Source: a virus
IMG/VR virus record: IMGVR_UViG_3300043446_001534
Location: 1 to 64,000 of that record
Direction: 5' to 3' (one strand)
Length of the DNA stretch: 64,000 nucleotides
Positions 44,451-53,255 of this stretch are shown here, one piece after another. Made by a program: the position numbers and the translations under genes. The notes below the pieces were generated by a model. The model worked only from the letters and a program-made list of their open reading frames with translations, did not search any database and was not told the origin of the DNA. The first letter of the stretch is position 1, and each line of letters starts with the position of its first letter.

Positions 44451-44838
44451 GGGTGTGATAGGGCTCTAGCTGAGACATGTCAGTATCTATAATCACAAAC
44501 TGGTTATCAACAAATAGCGCGTTAGGTGATGCTACATACATTCCGTAAGGGTAGTCCATGAGGTTTAACACTTGTGGGTTGCTTAGCAGGATACTTCCAA
44601 AATATTCTGAAGTTTGAAACTCTTCTAAAACTTCGCCGTTCTTTAAAAACCTAACAGTGATGCCGTCGTGGTCTGGATAGTTTTCAGAGATGTCTAGAAT
44701 TTCATCGTATCCAGTAAAAATAGCAGCGTGCTCGATGGACAGTGGTAAATCGTATAAACATTGGGTATCTATTACCCAAACTAAAGGTATTCCATTTACA
44801 CCTTGATGAATGAAAGTTATTGAATCGTCAGTTAGCAT
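44440..44838 (-). CDS. Hypothetical protein (132 aa)
   Basis: Acidic, beta-rich: ITFIHQGVNGIPLVWVIDTQCLYDL, YDEILDISENYPDHDGITVRFL, and YPYGMYVASPNALFVDNQFVIID. It ends EPYHTHDN. The gene lies at the distal end of the fibre cassette, next to a zinc-binding gene of a type often linked with structural genes, so a virion or chaperone role is possible but not shown. Confidence 0.6.
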   Translation of the reverse strand: MLTDDSITFIHQGVNGIPLVWVIDTQCLYDLPLSIEHAAIFTGYDEILDISENYPDHDGITVRFLKNGEVLEEFQTSEYFGSILLSNPQVLNLMDYPYGMYVASPNALFVDNQFVIIDTDMSQLEPYHTHDN

Positions 44839-44847
44839 ATTTTAACC

Positions 44848-45048
44848 CTAACATGCAGTTGTCCAACCGCTGCCTTCAGGAGCGGCAGGGGAACATGTTG
44901 CACCAGCACCAAAAGTTGCATCTGCACAGATTCCGGTGCTTGTACAACACCCTAAAGAAACCTGAAAACTAGTACAGTATTTTCCAGATACGGGAGCAGC
45001 TGCTGCTGTACGTGAAGATGCTACTAATCCCTGAACGCAGCCTACCAT
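44848..45048 (-). CDS. Cysteine-rich small protein at end of fibre operon (66 aa)
   Basis: Seven cysteines (C4, C25, C34, C35, C41, C52, C66) in an Ala/Ser/Thr/Gly-rich chain, no charged core, no clear signal peptide. It overlaps the stop of the upstream fibre gene by one base, so the two are translated together. Disulfide-rich caps exist in some extracellular fibres; a fibre tip or cap is possible. No family recognised. Confidence 0.55.
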   Translation of the reverse strand: MVGCVQGLVASSRTAAAAPVSGKYCTSFQVSLGCCTSTGICADATFGAGATCSPAAPEGSGWTTAC

Positions 45049-46988
45049 TATGACAAACCGTTTCCGCTGATTACCCAGGTAGTTGCAGTAGTTTTGATAG
45101 CGGTTGCGATACCGTTTGCGGCTAAAGTTCTTGTTCCAGTTGTTGCGGTATTTGCTAGACGCAGGGTGTCTGTTGTAATGGCAATAGACAAAGATACAGA
45201 TGGTGCGGTAATAAATGTAATTGTGGTTCCAATTTCATAGGCTACAGAAGAGTTTGCTGGAATAGTAACTGTCTGTCCAGTAACTGTGTAGTAGATATGC
45301 TTTCCTGCATCTGCAGCTACAAGGGTATACGCACCGCTTTGAGAGTTCTGCGGCATACCAATATAACCGGCAGTGCTTGCGGCAGTTGCAGCTACAGCTG
45401 CGGCCGGGGTTAGGGTTTGGGCTCCTGTAAATGTTTGAGCAGCATCTGTTCTAGCGATAGTTGCAGATGTGCTAGGGAACGTCATTGTTGTTGAGTCGGT
45501 TCCAGTCAAAGTCAGTGTTCTTGACACAGTTAGAGTTTTACCTACGTCAACTGCTAGCGTTCCAGAAATAACTGCAATATTTCCAGTAAAGTCTGGAAGA
45601 GTGGCGGTTCTGCTGGCTGTAAGTGTTGTTGGAGTAATAGTTACACCAAGCGAAGTTGTTCCACCAGCTCTACCAGCAATAATTACAGCATCTTGAGTTG
45701 CTGCGGGTCTAACGGTTTGTGAGCCAGTAAATGTGTTTCCGGCATCTGTTCTAGCAATAGTTGCGCTAGTTGATGGAAAGGTCATGGTAGTTGAGTCTGT
45801 ACCAGCAAGCGTCAGCGTGTTGTTTACGTTTAAAGTTTTTGCGTTGGTAATTGTCAGTGTTCCAGTTGTTGTGGTAACCGTCAGACCGTTATAAGTCTTG
45901 CTTGTCAAAGCAGAAGCAATACGAGCATCGGCAACCGTACCAGTGGCTACGTTTGACCCGTTTAAGTTTGTAAGATTTGCACCTGACCCATTGAATATGG
46001 TTGCAGATAGAGTACCTGTTGATGGCACAAAGGATAATGCGGCAGATGTGGTTTTTGCTGGCAGATTGCCGGTGTTTGCTGTTACCCAGGTAGGGTATAC
46101 GGATACTGCAGTGGCAGCATCATTTGTAATTGTAATATTAGTTGCGTTGGCTGCAGTTCCAGTCAGAGATGCGGTAATGGTATTAGCTGAAAAGTTTCCA
46201 GATGCATCACGAATAACTAGTGTTGAAGCACCATTAGCTGAGCTTGCGTTTGAACCGATTGTCCACGTACCAGATGTCTCGCTGAGAGCGATTCCAGCAG
46301 TAGTGTTTCCTACAATATTTAATGTCTTTGCTGCAGAGCCATCAAAAGTAAACTTGTCAGTTCCTTCAGTGGTTCCGCCATCAGCAGTCAGAGTCAGTTG
46401 ATTGCTGGTTATGTTGGCTCCACTGGTCATTAAAGCTGCAGAGAACCAAGTACCCTGACCGCCTCCACCCCACTGAAGGCTTCTAGTTGTTGTGTCACCG
46501 TTGTACGCGGTAAAGTCTACATAATCTGTAGAGCCGTTTAAGTAGATAATTCTGCTGCCGCCCTGTGATAGTCCAGAGCCTGTGACTACCTGATTTTGAA
46601 AAATTGCAGAAGTATTGGCATTTTTACGAATTTGAATATTGTATTGGTTGGTAGTAGTTCCGCCAGCAGTCCACCATGCATGTAAAGCGATGTTATAGTA
46701 GCCAGCAATAGTTGGCTGAAATCGCTTAGTTGTTGGGTTCCACCAACCTTGTGGGTCAAAATCGTCTACAAAGGATATGAGCACATCATTTGTTGCGGAT
46801 GCGATTGTCTGGTCTCCAGATAAAGACCCCTGAACAACGTAACTACTAGCAGTTATTCCAGTAAAAGTTCCCCACGTTGGTACGGCATTAGAGCCGCCAG
46901 ATAGTAGGACTTGGCCAACGGTTCCAGCAGAACCGTTAGATTGAAGTTCATTGGTAAGGTTTAACCCAGTGAGTACTTTACGAGCCAT
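45048..46988 (-). CDS. Tail fibre protein with C1q-like domain
   Basis: 646 residues starting MARKVLTGLNLTNELQSNG. Residues about 45-190 look like a C1q/TNF-like jelly roll (FDPQGWWNPTTKRFQPTIAGYYNIALHAWW ... TDYVDFTAYNGDTTTRSLQW). The rest is a series of short beta repeats rich in Thr/Ser/Asn/Ala, typical of fibre shafts, with ARTDAGNTFTGSQT and ARTDAAQTFTGAQT repeats and a hydrophobic C-terminus. A stretch near residues 285-375 is nearly the same as part of the 999-residue fibre upstream. Likely host recognition. Confidence 0.75.
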   Translation of the reverse strand: MARKVLTGLNLTNELQSNGSAGTVGQVLLSGGSNAVPTWGTFTGITASSYVVQGSLSGDQTIASATNDVLISFVDDFDPQGWWNPTTKRFQPTIAGYYNIALHAWWTAGGTTTNQYNIQIRKNANTSAIFQNQVVTGSGLSQGGSRIIYLNGSTDYVDFTAYNGDTTTRSLQWGGGGQGTWFSAALMTSGANITSNQLTLTADGGTTEGTDKFTFDGSAAKTLNIVGNTTAGIALSETSGTWTIGSNASSANGASTLVIRDASGNFSANTITASLTGTAANATNITITNDAATAVSVYPTWVTANTGNLPAKTTSAALSFVPSTGTLSATIFNGSGANLTNLNGSNVATGTVADARIASALTSKTYNGLTVTTTTGTLTITNAKTLNVNNTLTLAGTDSTTMTFPSTSATIARTDAGNTFTGSQTVRPAATQDAVIIAGRAGGTTSLGVTITPTTLTASRTATLPDFTGNIAVISGTLAVDVGKTLTVSRTLTLTGTDSTTMTFPSTSATIARTDAAQTFTGAQTLTPAAAVAATAASTAGYIGMPQNSQSGAYTLVAADAGKHIYYTVTGQTVTIPANSSVAYEIGTTITFITAPSVSLSIAITTDTLRLANTATTGTRTLAANGIATAIKTTATTWVISGNGLS

Positions 46989-47008
46989 AAGCTAATCCTA
47001 TCACTCTA

Positions 47009-50008
47009 CTAGCCAATAACTACTGCGCGGTACTCGCTACCTGCCAATGTGGCTGAGTTGAAGGTTAGGGTTACAACGTTGGCACTTGTGGTTACGACAT
47101 CAACCTCGACTGAAGCATTGGTTGAGTTTTGGTACACATCAACAACTACGTTAGAAGTGTTGAGGTTGTGAGTGACTGTCCAAGTTACAACTCCTGAAGA
47201 AGCAGTAAGCGCGCCGTTGTTTTCTGCGTACTTCTTAGTGTAAGTACTTGAGTCAGAAGTTAGGTTACCGCTTGCATCTACCTTTACAAAACCTGCGGTT
47301 CCACCGGATAGTGGGCCAACCTTTGTAAGAACAGATGATGTACCGGCAGTTGGAGTCAAGTAATCAGTTCCAGCAGTACCTGCAGATAGAGCACCCGAAG
47401 CACCAAGCTTAACTAGACCAGAAGTTCCAACACCTGAAAGTCTTACAGAACCGGCAATGTCTGTGTATAGGGTGTTGCTAGTACCAATTTGAATGTAACC
47501 ATTTGAGCCGGAACCTGCTCCAGCGTTGATTGTTACTAAACCACCTTGGCCGTCAGCGACTCCGGTTGCAGACCCAGCGACGAGTGATACGCTACCACCA
47601 GTAGCTCCAACTCCAAGAGTTCCTGCAGTAGAAGCACCACCAGTAATGCTTACAGAACCACCAGTAGCCGGACCTCCTGACCATGATGTAGCACCACCGG
47701 TTAAGGTTATGCCGGTTCCGCTAGCTGTGGTTCTGTTTGGTAGAGTCACTGCCAGTGTTGTTCCAGCAGTACCAGTAATTGTAGTTACGCTGCTAAGTGC
47801 TCCAGTAACATCTGCAGAGCCGTTGAAGTTTTGACCCCATAGAGTTCTGGTTGTTGTAAGTGTTGCAGCTGAACCAGTCGTATTTCCAGACATTGTTGAG
47901 TCTGTAAACGCGATTGTCTTACGAGTTGTGCTTGGTGTGAAGTAAAGGCTAGTACCATCAAATTCAACGGCACCGGCTGCAGCTGTAGTTAGGTTTGTAC
48001 CTGACTGTAGATATAGAGGAGCAGTTCCTGCGGTTGCAGTTCCAGCACGAAGTGTAAGAGTTCCAGTTAGTGTACCTGGTGTAGCCAGAGTCATAACCGT
48101 GCTGCTTGAGCTTGGGAACGTCATTGTTGTAGAATCGGTTCCAGAGAAAGCAAGAGTATTGTTTACTGTCAAAGTCTTGCTTGTTGTACCACCAGCAATG
48201 GTGAATCCAGTTGCGGCTGCGGTTAAAGTTAGACCGTTATACGTCTTACCAGTTAGAGCAGAAGCAATTCTTGCATCAGCTACTGTTCCTGTAGCAACGT
48301 TTGAACCGTTTAGGTTAGTAAGGCTAGCACCAGAACCGCTAAAGACAGTTGCAGAAAGTGTTCCAGTTGAAGGCACAAACGATAGTGCAGCTGAAGTTGT
48401 CTTAATTGCGTTGTTACCAGTATTTGCACCAACCCAAGCGATGTAGACAGAAGTTGCGGTTGCTGCATCGTTAGTTACACCAACGTTAGTTGTGTTGGTC
48501 GAAAGTGTTACAGCATTTGCACCAATTGCCGTAGTAATGTCTGTTCCTGATGCAACAGATACAGCTGAGGTGCCGTTTCCTCTAAGAATTCCACCGCTTG
48601 TGAAAGTTGTAGCTCCAGTACCACCAGATGCCACTGGAAGAGTTCCAGTTGTCAAAGCCGAGCTAGAACTTGCGTATACTGCACCACCAGAAGTAAATGT
48701 TGTAAGTCCAGTACCACCGTAGCCTGTGCCAATAGTGGTTCCATTCCATGTACCTGTAGATACAGTTCCAAGAGTATTTATGGATGTTTGACCCTGATAA
48801 GTACTCTTTATGGCAAAGGTTGTTCCAGAAAGGGTAAGGGTAGTTTCATCTGCAAGATATGTACCAGCACCAGAGAACTGAGTGTACTCTATGTTGTCGG
48901 TACCAATCTTAATGGTTCCACTGGTTGCAGTACCTGAGTTCTTTTGGGTCCAACCGGTACTTGCTAGAGTATTACCACCAGTAACAAATACAAAGTCACC
49001 AGCGGACATCTCTCCAAGGACCGAGTTATTTCCATCTGCTGTACGAGTAAGAGTAATGTTCGTGCTTACAGTGGTTACTTCATAAAGACCGTTATGTAGC
49101 TTATTAGTTTGGTTCTTAACAAGAATACGAGTTTTATCTGTGGCATCTTGGGAAACAAGAGCTACACCATCAATTGAGTTTCCGGCTGCTGGGTAGACAA
49201 GAGTTGCTCCAACACCTGTACCGCCATCAGCACCGGTAGTACCTGCAGTGTATGTGGCTGAGGTAATGTTTGCAGTGGTTGCATACTTAACTGCGTCGTG
49301 AACGTTTAAACCTGCGGTTACCGAGTCAACATAGGCAATGGTAGCAATTGTGTTGGTATCAACGCTTACAGTACGAGCAGCAGAACCATCAAACGTAGTT
49401 CCAGAAGATAGCGTTAGCCCAGTGCTAAAAGTGAGGGCATTGGCAAGAGAGCCAGCGGTACCGCTTACGTTTCCTGTAAGGTTTGCGGTAATTGTGTTCG
49501 CAGTAAAGTTACCGGATGCATCGCGGGCAACAATTGTTGAAGCCCCGTTTGCAGAGGCGGCTGTTGTAGCAGAGTTTAGAACCTTACCGGCACTTGAAAT
49601 AGTTGCTAAGTAGGAATCAGCGATGGTTGCAGTGCTAGATAGGGCACCGGCTGCGTTAGTTAGAACTATACCAGCGGTTGTAAGTGGTGTGGTAATAGTT
49701 CCTGTAAAAGTTGGAGATGCAGTAGGCGCGGCCCCGATTGTGTTGTAAGAAACGGTTAGGGTGCTAGAGCCATCAAATGTGGACCCCGAAGCTCCTCCGG
49801 AACCAGCACTGTTAAAAGTAAGGGTGCTAATGGTTCCTGTTGTGATAACCTTCCAGGTGCTACCGTTGTAGTACTTTAGGCTTCCACCAGTGTTGTAGTA
49901 GATTTGACCAGTAGCTGGGGTAGACGGGTCGCTAGCAAGGTTCTGAAGAGCAGCATTTTGCAACTCATTCTTGTTGAGGTCAATCGGTACTAAAAATTTA
50001 CGAGCCAT
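47009..50008 (-). CDS. Large tail fibre protein (999 aa)
   Basis: Starts [28 protein letters not shown] with [17 protein letters not shown], a typical fibre N-terminal attachment segment. Then come long Thr/Ser/Ala/Gly-rich beta repeats ([51 protein letters not shown]), a middle domain with [18 protein letters not shown] and [24 protein letters not shown], and a C-terminus ending [20 protein letters not shown]...EYRAVVIG, a head-binding-like or tip domain shared with the next gene upstream. Sequence sharing with the 646-residue fibre shows past duplication. Confidence 0.78.
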   Translation of the reverse strand: MARKFLVPIDLNKNELQNAALQNLASDPSTPATGQIYYNTGGSLKYYNGSTWKVITTGTISTLTFNSAGSGGASGSTFDGSSTLTVSYNTIGAAPTASPTFTGTITTPLTTAGIVLTNAAGALSSTATIADSYLATISSAGKVLNSATTAASANGASTIVARDASGNFTANTITANLTGNVSGTAGSLANALTFSTGLTLSSGTTFDGSAARTVSVDTNTIATIAYVDSVTAGLNVHDAVKYATTANITSATYTAGTTGADGGTGVGATLVYPAAGNSIDGVALVSQDATDKTRILVKNQTNKLHNGLYEVTTVSTNITLTRTADGNNSVLGEMSAGDFVFVTGGNTLASTGWTQKNSGTATSGTIKIGTDNIEYTQFSGAGTYLADETTLTLSGTTFAIKSTYQGQTSINTLGTVSTGTWNGTTIGTGYGGTGLTTFTSGGAVYASSSSALTTGTLPVASGGTGATTFTSGGILRGNGTSAVSVASGTDITTAIGANAVTLSTNTTNVGVTNDAATATSVYIAWVGANTGNNAIKTTSAALSFVPSTGTLSATVFSGSGASLTNLNGSNVATGTVADARIASALTGKTYNGLTLTAAATGFTIAGGTTSKTLTVNNTLAFSGTDSTTMTFPSSSSTVMTLATPGTLTGTLTLRAGTATAGTAPLYLQSGTNLTTAAAGAVEFDGTSLYFTPSTTRKTIAFTDSTMSGNTTGSAATLTTTRTLWGQNFNGSADVTGALSSVTTITGTAGTTLAVTLPNRTTASGTGITLTGGATSWSGGPATGGSVSITGGASTAGTLGVGATGGSVSLVAGSATGVADGQGGLVTINAGAGSGSNGYIQIGTSNTLYTDIAGSVRLSGVGTSGLVKLGASGALSAGTAGTDYLTPTAGTSSVLTKVGPLSGGTAGFVKVDASGNLTSDSSTYTKKYAENNGALTASSGVVTWTVTHNLNTSNVVVDVYQNSTNASVEVDVVTTSANVVTLTFNSATLAGSEYRAVVIG

Positions 50009-50019
50009 CGTTTAATTTC

Positions 50020-50448
50020 CTATGTTAAGTAAGCGTAGCCGCTAACAGCTTGTGATAGAGCTACAGTGACCTGATTTGCTGATGGATAGGAAACGTCGGC
50101 TTCAACCACCGTACCAGCTGAATCTGTCACTATAACGCTTGGTCGATAGCCCAAGTTATGGGTTATTTCCCAGTTATATGATACCGCATTCTGTACGTGG
50201 GTATATGAGACAGGTTGCTTATCTACCCACTGAGTGTCATATGAGGTATTTGATGATTTAGAAAGAATTTGCCCTGTACTACCGCCAGATGCTACTCCTG
50301 CACCAGCCACTCCCTGGGGTCCTTGCGGTCCAGTAACTACTGTAGTTACGACCACATCCCAGGTGGTGCCTGTCCATTTCCAGGTTCTTTCGCCTACTGT
50401 AAACGTCTGGTTTACAGTTGGGTTGTTTGGAAAGTCTATTGCTGTCAT
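50020..50448 (-). CDS. Short fibre-associated protein (142 aa)
   Basis: N-terminus FPNNPTVNQTFTVGERTWKWTGTTWDVV is a small fibre-adhesin motif; a short collagen-like run (GPQGPQGVAGAG); SGGSTGQILSKSSNTSYDTQW, a repeat also seen in the 337-residue neighbour; and the C-terminal domain SYNWEITHNLGYRPSVIVTD resembling the end of the 999-residue fibre. It appears to be a compact accessory fibre or an adaptor between fibres. Confidence 0.65.
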   Translation of the reverse strand: MTAIDFPNNPTVNQTFTVGERTWKWTGTTWDVVVTTVVTGPQGPQGVAGAGVASGGSTGQILSKSSNTSYDTQWVDKQPVSYTHVQNAVSYNWEITHNLGYRPSVIVTDSAGTVVEADVSYPSANQVTVALSQAVSGYAYLT

Positions 50449-50457
50449 ATGTATATC

Positions 50458-51471
50458 CTAACTTGCTGCTATATAAGTGCCATTCACATAAAATATGCTG
50501 GCTGTGGTAAATGTGGTTGGTGTCCCCTGTATAAGTAGGCTCTCAATCAAGGGTTTTGGACTGGCCGTGGTCTCCTTTAGCCAATGCAAGTCTAACGTCT
50601 GCGAGTTAGGTAGATGGTCGGCAACCATTTGAATATGGCCATTCAGTTCATCGGCTGGCTGAGATGGGTCCACCCAAGCCCAGGCTGAGAAGTGGTTAGC
50701 AGCTGTAGAAATAGGCATAAATGGCAAATCTACTTTAAACTGGCCTGTTCCAAAGTTTGTAACTGTGGTCATTTGTACTTTGATGTTAAACGACACTAAC
50801 TGACCGACTTTGATGTAGTACGAATTGTAAGTCGGATAGGTAGAGTTTGTTCCGGTAAAAGTTAGACCGGTGGCTTGAAAAGTTGGAGACCATCTAACTG
50901 CATTTGGGGAAAATACTGAAGATGGAGTCGACCAAGTTGTGTTGTAGTCCGTACTATCTACTTTTGTCAATATTTGTCCAGAAACCCCACCGGAAGCTAC
51001 CCCTTGTCCCGAAGAACCTGTCACTCCAGTATTGCCTCGGGGGATAGTAAGATTTAGTGTTTGACTTGGGGCATTACCAGTTATAGTTGCATAAGCATTA
51101 GAGCCGGGTGCTCCAGTTGTCACGGTTCCAATGTTAAAAGTAGTAGCTGGACCTAAGTAGCTTGAAGATGTCTCAACCCAGTATCCGTCATAGCGCAGAT
51201 ACATTTGACTAGTGGTTGAGTTGAACCATGTATCTCCAACATTAGGATTGACAGGAGCTGTTTCAGAAACTGTGTAAGTTCCTTTTGGCCCCTCTGGCCC
51301 CTGTGGTCCCTGACTGCCAGCTGGGCCAACTGCACCAGCTGGTCCGGGAATTCCCTGTGGGCCGCCCTGTGAAATCTCGATTTTGGTGACTTGCTCTTGA
51401 ACAATAATTTTGTTCTGGTCACGTTTATCAACTATGACTCTGTTTGGTTTGTCGTTACTCTCTAGTGCCAT
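50458..51471 (-). CDS. Collagen-like tail fibre protein (337 aa)
   Basis: A short charged N-terminus precedes collagen-type triplets (GGPQGIPGPAGAVGPAG, then SQGPQGPEGPKG) at about residues 34-63. Next is APVNPNVGDTWFNSTTSQMYLRYDGYW, a common fibre motif; a second short triplet run (IPRGNTGVTGSSGQG); and a C-terminal jelly-roll-like domain (VRWSPTFQATGLTFTGTNSTYPTYNSYYIKVGQLVSFNIK read in parts). Collagen-like segments trimerise phage fibres. First large fibre of the cassette; 1-nt overlap with the gene before it. Confidence 0.75.
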   Translation of the reverse strand: MALESNDKPNRVIVDKRDQNKIIVQEQVTKIEISQGGPQGIPGPAGAVGPAGSQGPQGPEGPKGTYTVSETAPVNPNVGDTWFNSTTSQMYLRYDGYWVETSSSYLGPATTFNIGTVTTGAPGSNAYATITGNAPSQTLNLTIPRGNTGVTGSSGQGVASGGVSGQILTKVDSTDYNTTWSTPSSVFSPNAVRWSPTFQATGLTFTGTNSTYPTYNSYYIKVGQLVSFNIKVQMTTVTNFGTGQFKVDLPFMPISTAANHFSAWAWVDPSQPADELNGHIQMVADHLPNSQTLDLHWLKETTASPKPLIESLLIQGTPTTFTTASIFYVNGTYIAAS

Positions 51472-51842
51472 TATCTAGTTACCTCTGGCTTAACAACAAA
51501 GTTGCCTTCGATTAGGCGGTCAACTACACCTCCGCCAGAGACCAGTTCCAAGTCATAGACGTATATGTCTGGTACTAAGTTAGCTGTATCTGCAGCAGAA
51601 ATAGTTAGTGTTATCTGTCCCTTAGTTGCAGCATTGCTTCCAAGGGTAATTCTAGAGTTAGATGTAGTTAATGTGATTACAGTGTTTGCAGCATCTATAG
51701 TCTCTCTGACGTGCATTCTTGCTGTATATCCAGTCAGGTCGATAGCAGCGTTTGCAGAGTCTTTCCATGTAATAGTGCGGCTAAAGGTAGCACCTTGATT
51801 ACATGTGAAATTATGGAGTCCAGTAGGTCCACAGCAGCTCAT
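51471..51842 (-). CDS. Fibre-base / baseplate-upper-like protein (123 aa)
   Basis: Starts MSCCGPTGLHNFTCNQGATFSRTITWKDSANAAIDLTG, then YTARMHVRETIDAANTVITL and a beta-rich end (DIYVYDLELVSGGGVVDRLIEGNFVVKPEV). The pattern resembles small phage structural proteins that attach collagen-like fibres to the baseplate (BppU-N-like). First gene of the minus-strand fibre operon, consistent with a fibre anchor. Three Cys in the first 14 residues are unusual. Confidence 0.6.
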   Translation of the reverse strand: MSCCGPTGLHNFTCNQGATFSRTITWKDSANAAIDLTGYTARMHVRETIDAANTVITLTTSNSRITLGSNAATKGQITLTISAADTANLVPDIYVYDLELVSGGGVVDRLIEGNFVVKPEVTR

Positions 51843-51944
51843 GTTGCCTCGTTTCTAGGGGAGAAGTTAGTCTCTTCTATTTTACAACAGTCTGCTGGTT
51901 CTAATAAGTGTATAGTTATAGGTATAACTACGCAGAACGGCTAA
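51813..51944 (+). CDS. Possible small leader ORF (43 aa)
   Basis: ATG at 51813 to TAA 51942-51944, antisense to the first 30 nt of the fibre-base gene, ending 4 nt before the TTG start of the next plus-strand gene. The peptide (MESSRSTAAHVASFLGEKL, then VSSILQQSAGSN and a hydrophobic end) is plausible as coding. The next gene has no good ribosome site of its own, so translational coupling from this ORF is possible. Weak support. Confidence 0.25.
   Translation: MESSRSTAAHVASFLGEKLVSSILQQSAGSNKCIVIGITTQNG
51913..51930. promoter_or_regulatory. 18-bp near-perfect palindrome
   Basis: TAGTTATA (51913-51920), GG, TATAACTA (51923-51930): perfect 8-bp arms with a 2-bp spacer, in the gap between the minus-strand fibre operon and the plus-strand glycosidase-like gene. 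It may be an operator for divergent transcription. A non-palindromic 2-bp centre is also what a serine recombinase crossover core has. Confidence 0.5.
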
Positions 51945-51948
51945 TGAC

Positions 51949-52947
51949 TTGATATCAAAGAACATACAGACTGTCTACCCAAAAATCGCGGACTGGGGAG
52001 GCAAAACCACTCAAATCCGTAGGTTAATAGAGCCAGACAATAAACGTTGGTCTGCTTTTAACCCTTCAATTGCCTATTCTCCAGAGCTAGGCTATGCTGC
52101 CACAATTAGGTCAAGTAACTATGTCTACAACGAAACCCTAGGGACTATTGATGTTACCGATGGCGGTATGGTTAAAAACAAGGTGTGGTTTGCTGATTTG
52201 GACCAAAATACCTTAGAAATACTTGATATCCGTGAAGTTCAGTTTGAGCTTGATGACTACTCTTTAAAACGTGGAATTGAAGATGCCAAGTTGTTCTGGA
52301 GAGACGGTTCATGGTACTTTTCTGGAATAATGCTGGAGCGAGGGCATACTGATATTCCTAGAGTCTGCTTGTACAGGTACGACCACAAGCTGAATATTGC
52401 TAGCTTGGTTAAAAAATGGGGTGGACCAGATGTGTTTAGACCCGAGAAAAACTGGATGTTTCCTTACGACAATAATCCTAACTTTGACTGCGTGTACGGC
52501 AGTACTGGGATAGTTAAAGACGACAAGTTGATTGCTACTTTTTCTAATCAATACGCTACTGGGGGGCTGCGCGGCGGTAGTAATTTATGGAAGCTGGCAG
52601 ATGGTGGATACCTTGGAGTGATGCACACTCTCTACCTAAAGACTCAGGCGACTTATAATCCAAGAACATTTGGGCATACTATGAGTCAGCAAAGACGCTA
52701 CACTCATCAGTTTGTTAAATTTGATAACTTTGGGAAGCTCTGTCTAATCTCTGAAGAGTTTGTTTTTGATAGTCTTCAGATTGAGTTTGCTGCCGGACTT
52801 GTAGAAAAAGACGGCAACTACGTCATCTCTTATGGAGTTAATGATGTTGCAGCCAAACTAGCAGTGATACCAGTTGGTCTGGTTCACGATAAACTAATGC
52901 CACTAGAAACTAAAACTGTTGATGTGTATCTTCAACCAATTCCATAA
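51949..52947 (+). CDS. Five-bladed propeller glycosidase-like protein (GH130/GH43-type)
   Basis: 332 residues. The only usable start after the upstream stop at 51925 is TTG 51949; no clear ribosome site. The sequence has RWSAFNPSIAYSPELGYAATIRSS, RGIEDAKLFWRDGSWYFSGI, CVYGSTGIVKDDKLIATFSNQ, RRYTHQFVKFDNFGKLCLISEEF and IEFAAGLVEKDGNYVISYGVNDVAAKLAV. These repeated blade motifs and the closing 'E.A.G......ISYG..D....' element match GH130-like beta-propellers that cleave or phosphorolyse mannosides, and related sugar-binding proteins. Activity on host surface mannose polymers or on phage-made sugars is inferred. Confidence 0.55.
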   Translation: MISKNIQTVYPKIADWGGKTTQIRRLIEPDNKRWSAFNPSIAYSPELGYAATIRSSNYVYNETLGTIDVTDGGMVKNKVWFADLDQNTLEILDIREVQFELDDYSLKRGIEDAKLFWRDGSWYFSGIMLERGHTDIPRVCLYRYDHKLNIASLVKKWGGPDVFRPEKNWMFPYDNNPNFDCVYGSTGIVKDDKLIATFSNQYATGGLRGGSNLWKLADGGYLGVMHTLYLKTQATYNPRTFGHTMSQQRRYTHQFVKFDNFGKLCLISEEFVFDSLQIEFAAGLVEKDGNYVISYGVNDVAAKLAVIPVGLVHDKLMPLETKTVDVYLQPIP

Positions 52948-53181
52948 ATGAGCGATTTAGACCTTTTAGAGAATCCAAATACTGACACTTCTGATACTGA
53001 CAGTAGTGATGATTTTGCACACTATGCGGAATCCTCTGAGGTGACGGAGGGGTATATTATGGGAACTCCCGTAATAGCCCTCTGTGGAAAAATTTTTATA
53101 CCCTCTAAAGACCCCAAAAACCTTAGGGTTTGCCCGATTTGCAAACAAATCGTAGAGGCACTATTCTTGAATCACGAGTAA
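52948..53181 (+). CDS. DUF3039 family zinc-binding protein (77 aa)
   Basis: ATG immediately after the previous stop. An acidic Asp/Ser-rich N-terminus precedes FAHYAESSEVTEGYIMGTPVIALCGKIFIPSKDPKN and VCPICKQIVE: the F-A-H-Y, G-x-P-V-x-A-L-C-G-K and C-P-x-C motifs define the actinobacterial DUF3039 family. Role unknown; three Cys and a His could bind zinc. Strong evidence for an actinobacterial host range. It precedes the nrdJ promoter region. Confidence 0.8.
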   Translation: MSDLDLLENPNTDTSDTDSSDDFAHYAESSEVTEGYIMGTPVIALCGKIFIPSKDPKNLRVCPICKQIVEALFLNHE

Positions 53182-53186
53182 TACTC

Positions 53187-53211
53187 GACTCTTTTGAGTC
53201 GTTGTATACTG
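53187..53211 (+). promoter_or_regulatory. Candidate nrdJ promoter with adjacent operator-like dyad
   Basis: TATACT at 53206-53211 is a good -10, 45 nt before the nrdJ ATG; the -35 is weak. Just upstream is the perfect dyad CGACTC-TTTT-GAGTCG (53187-53202), which could be a regulator site or, as RNA, the end of the preceding transcript. No cobalamin riboswitch-like structure was seen in this short gap. Confidence 0.4.
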
Positions 53212-53255
53212 GTAAAACGTCAAAAACTCCCCCAGAAAGAGCGGTATAACTGCAT

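Noticed and set aside
45469-49613. Several plus-strand open frames (up to 167 aa) opposite the fibre genes
   Set aside because: Val/Pro/Ala-rich translations arise from the Thr/Ser/Ala/Gly repeats on the coding strand; no ribosome sites and no independent composition.
44000-52000. CRISPR array
   Set aside because: Repeats in the fibre genes are coding, unequal in length and not spaced by unique spacers; no direct-repeat/spacer pattern anywhere in the window.
53182-53255. Cobalamin riboswitch upstream of nrdJ
   Set aside because: The gap is only 74 nt and lacks the long multi-helix core and B12-box consensus; only a short dyad and a promoter-like box are visible.
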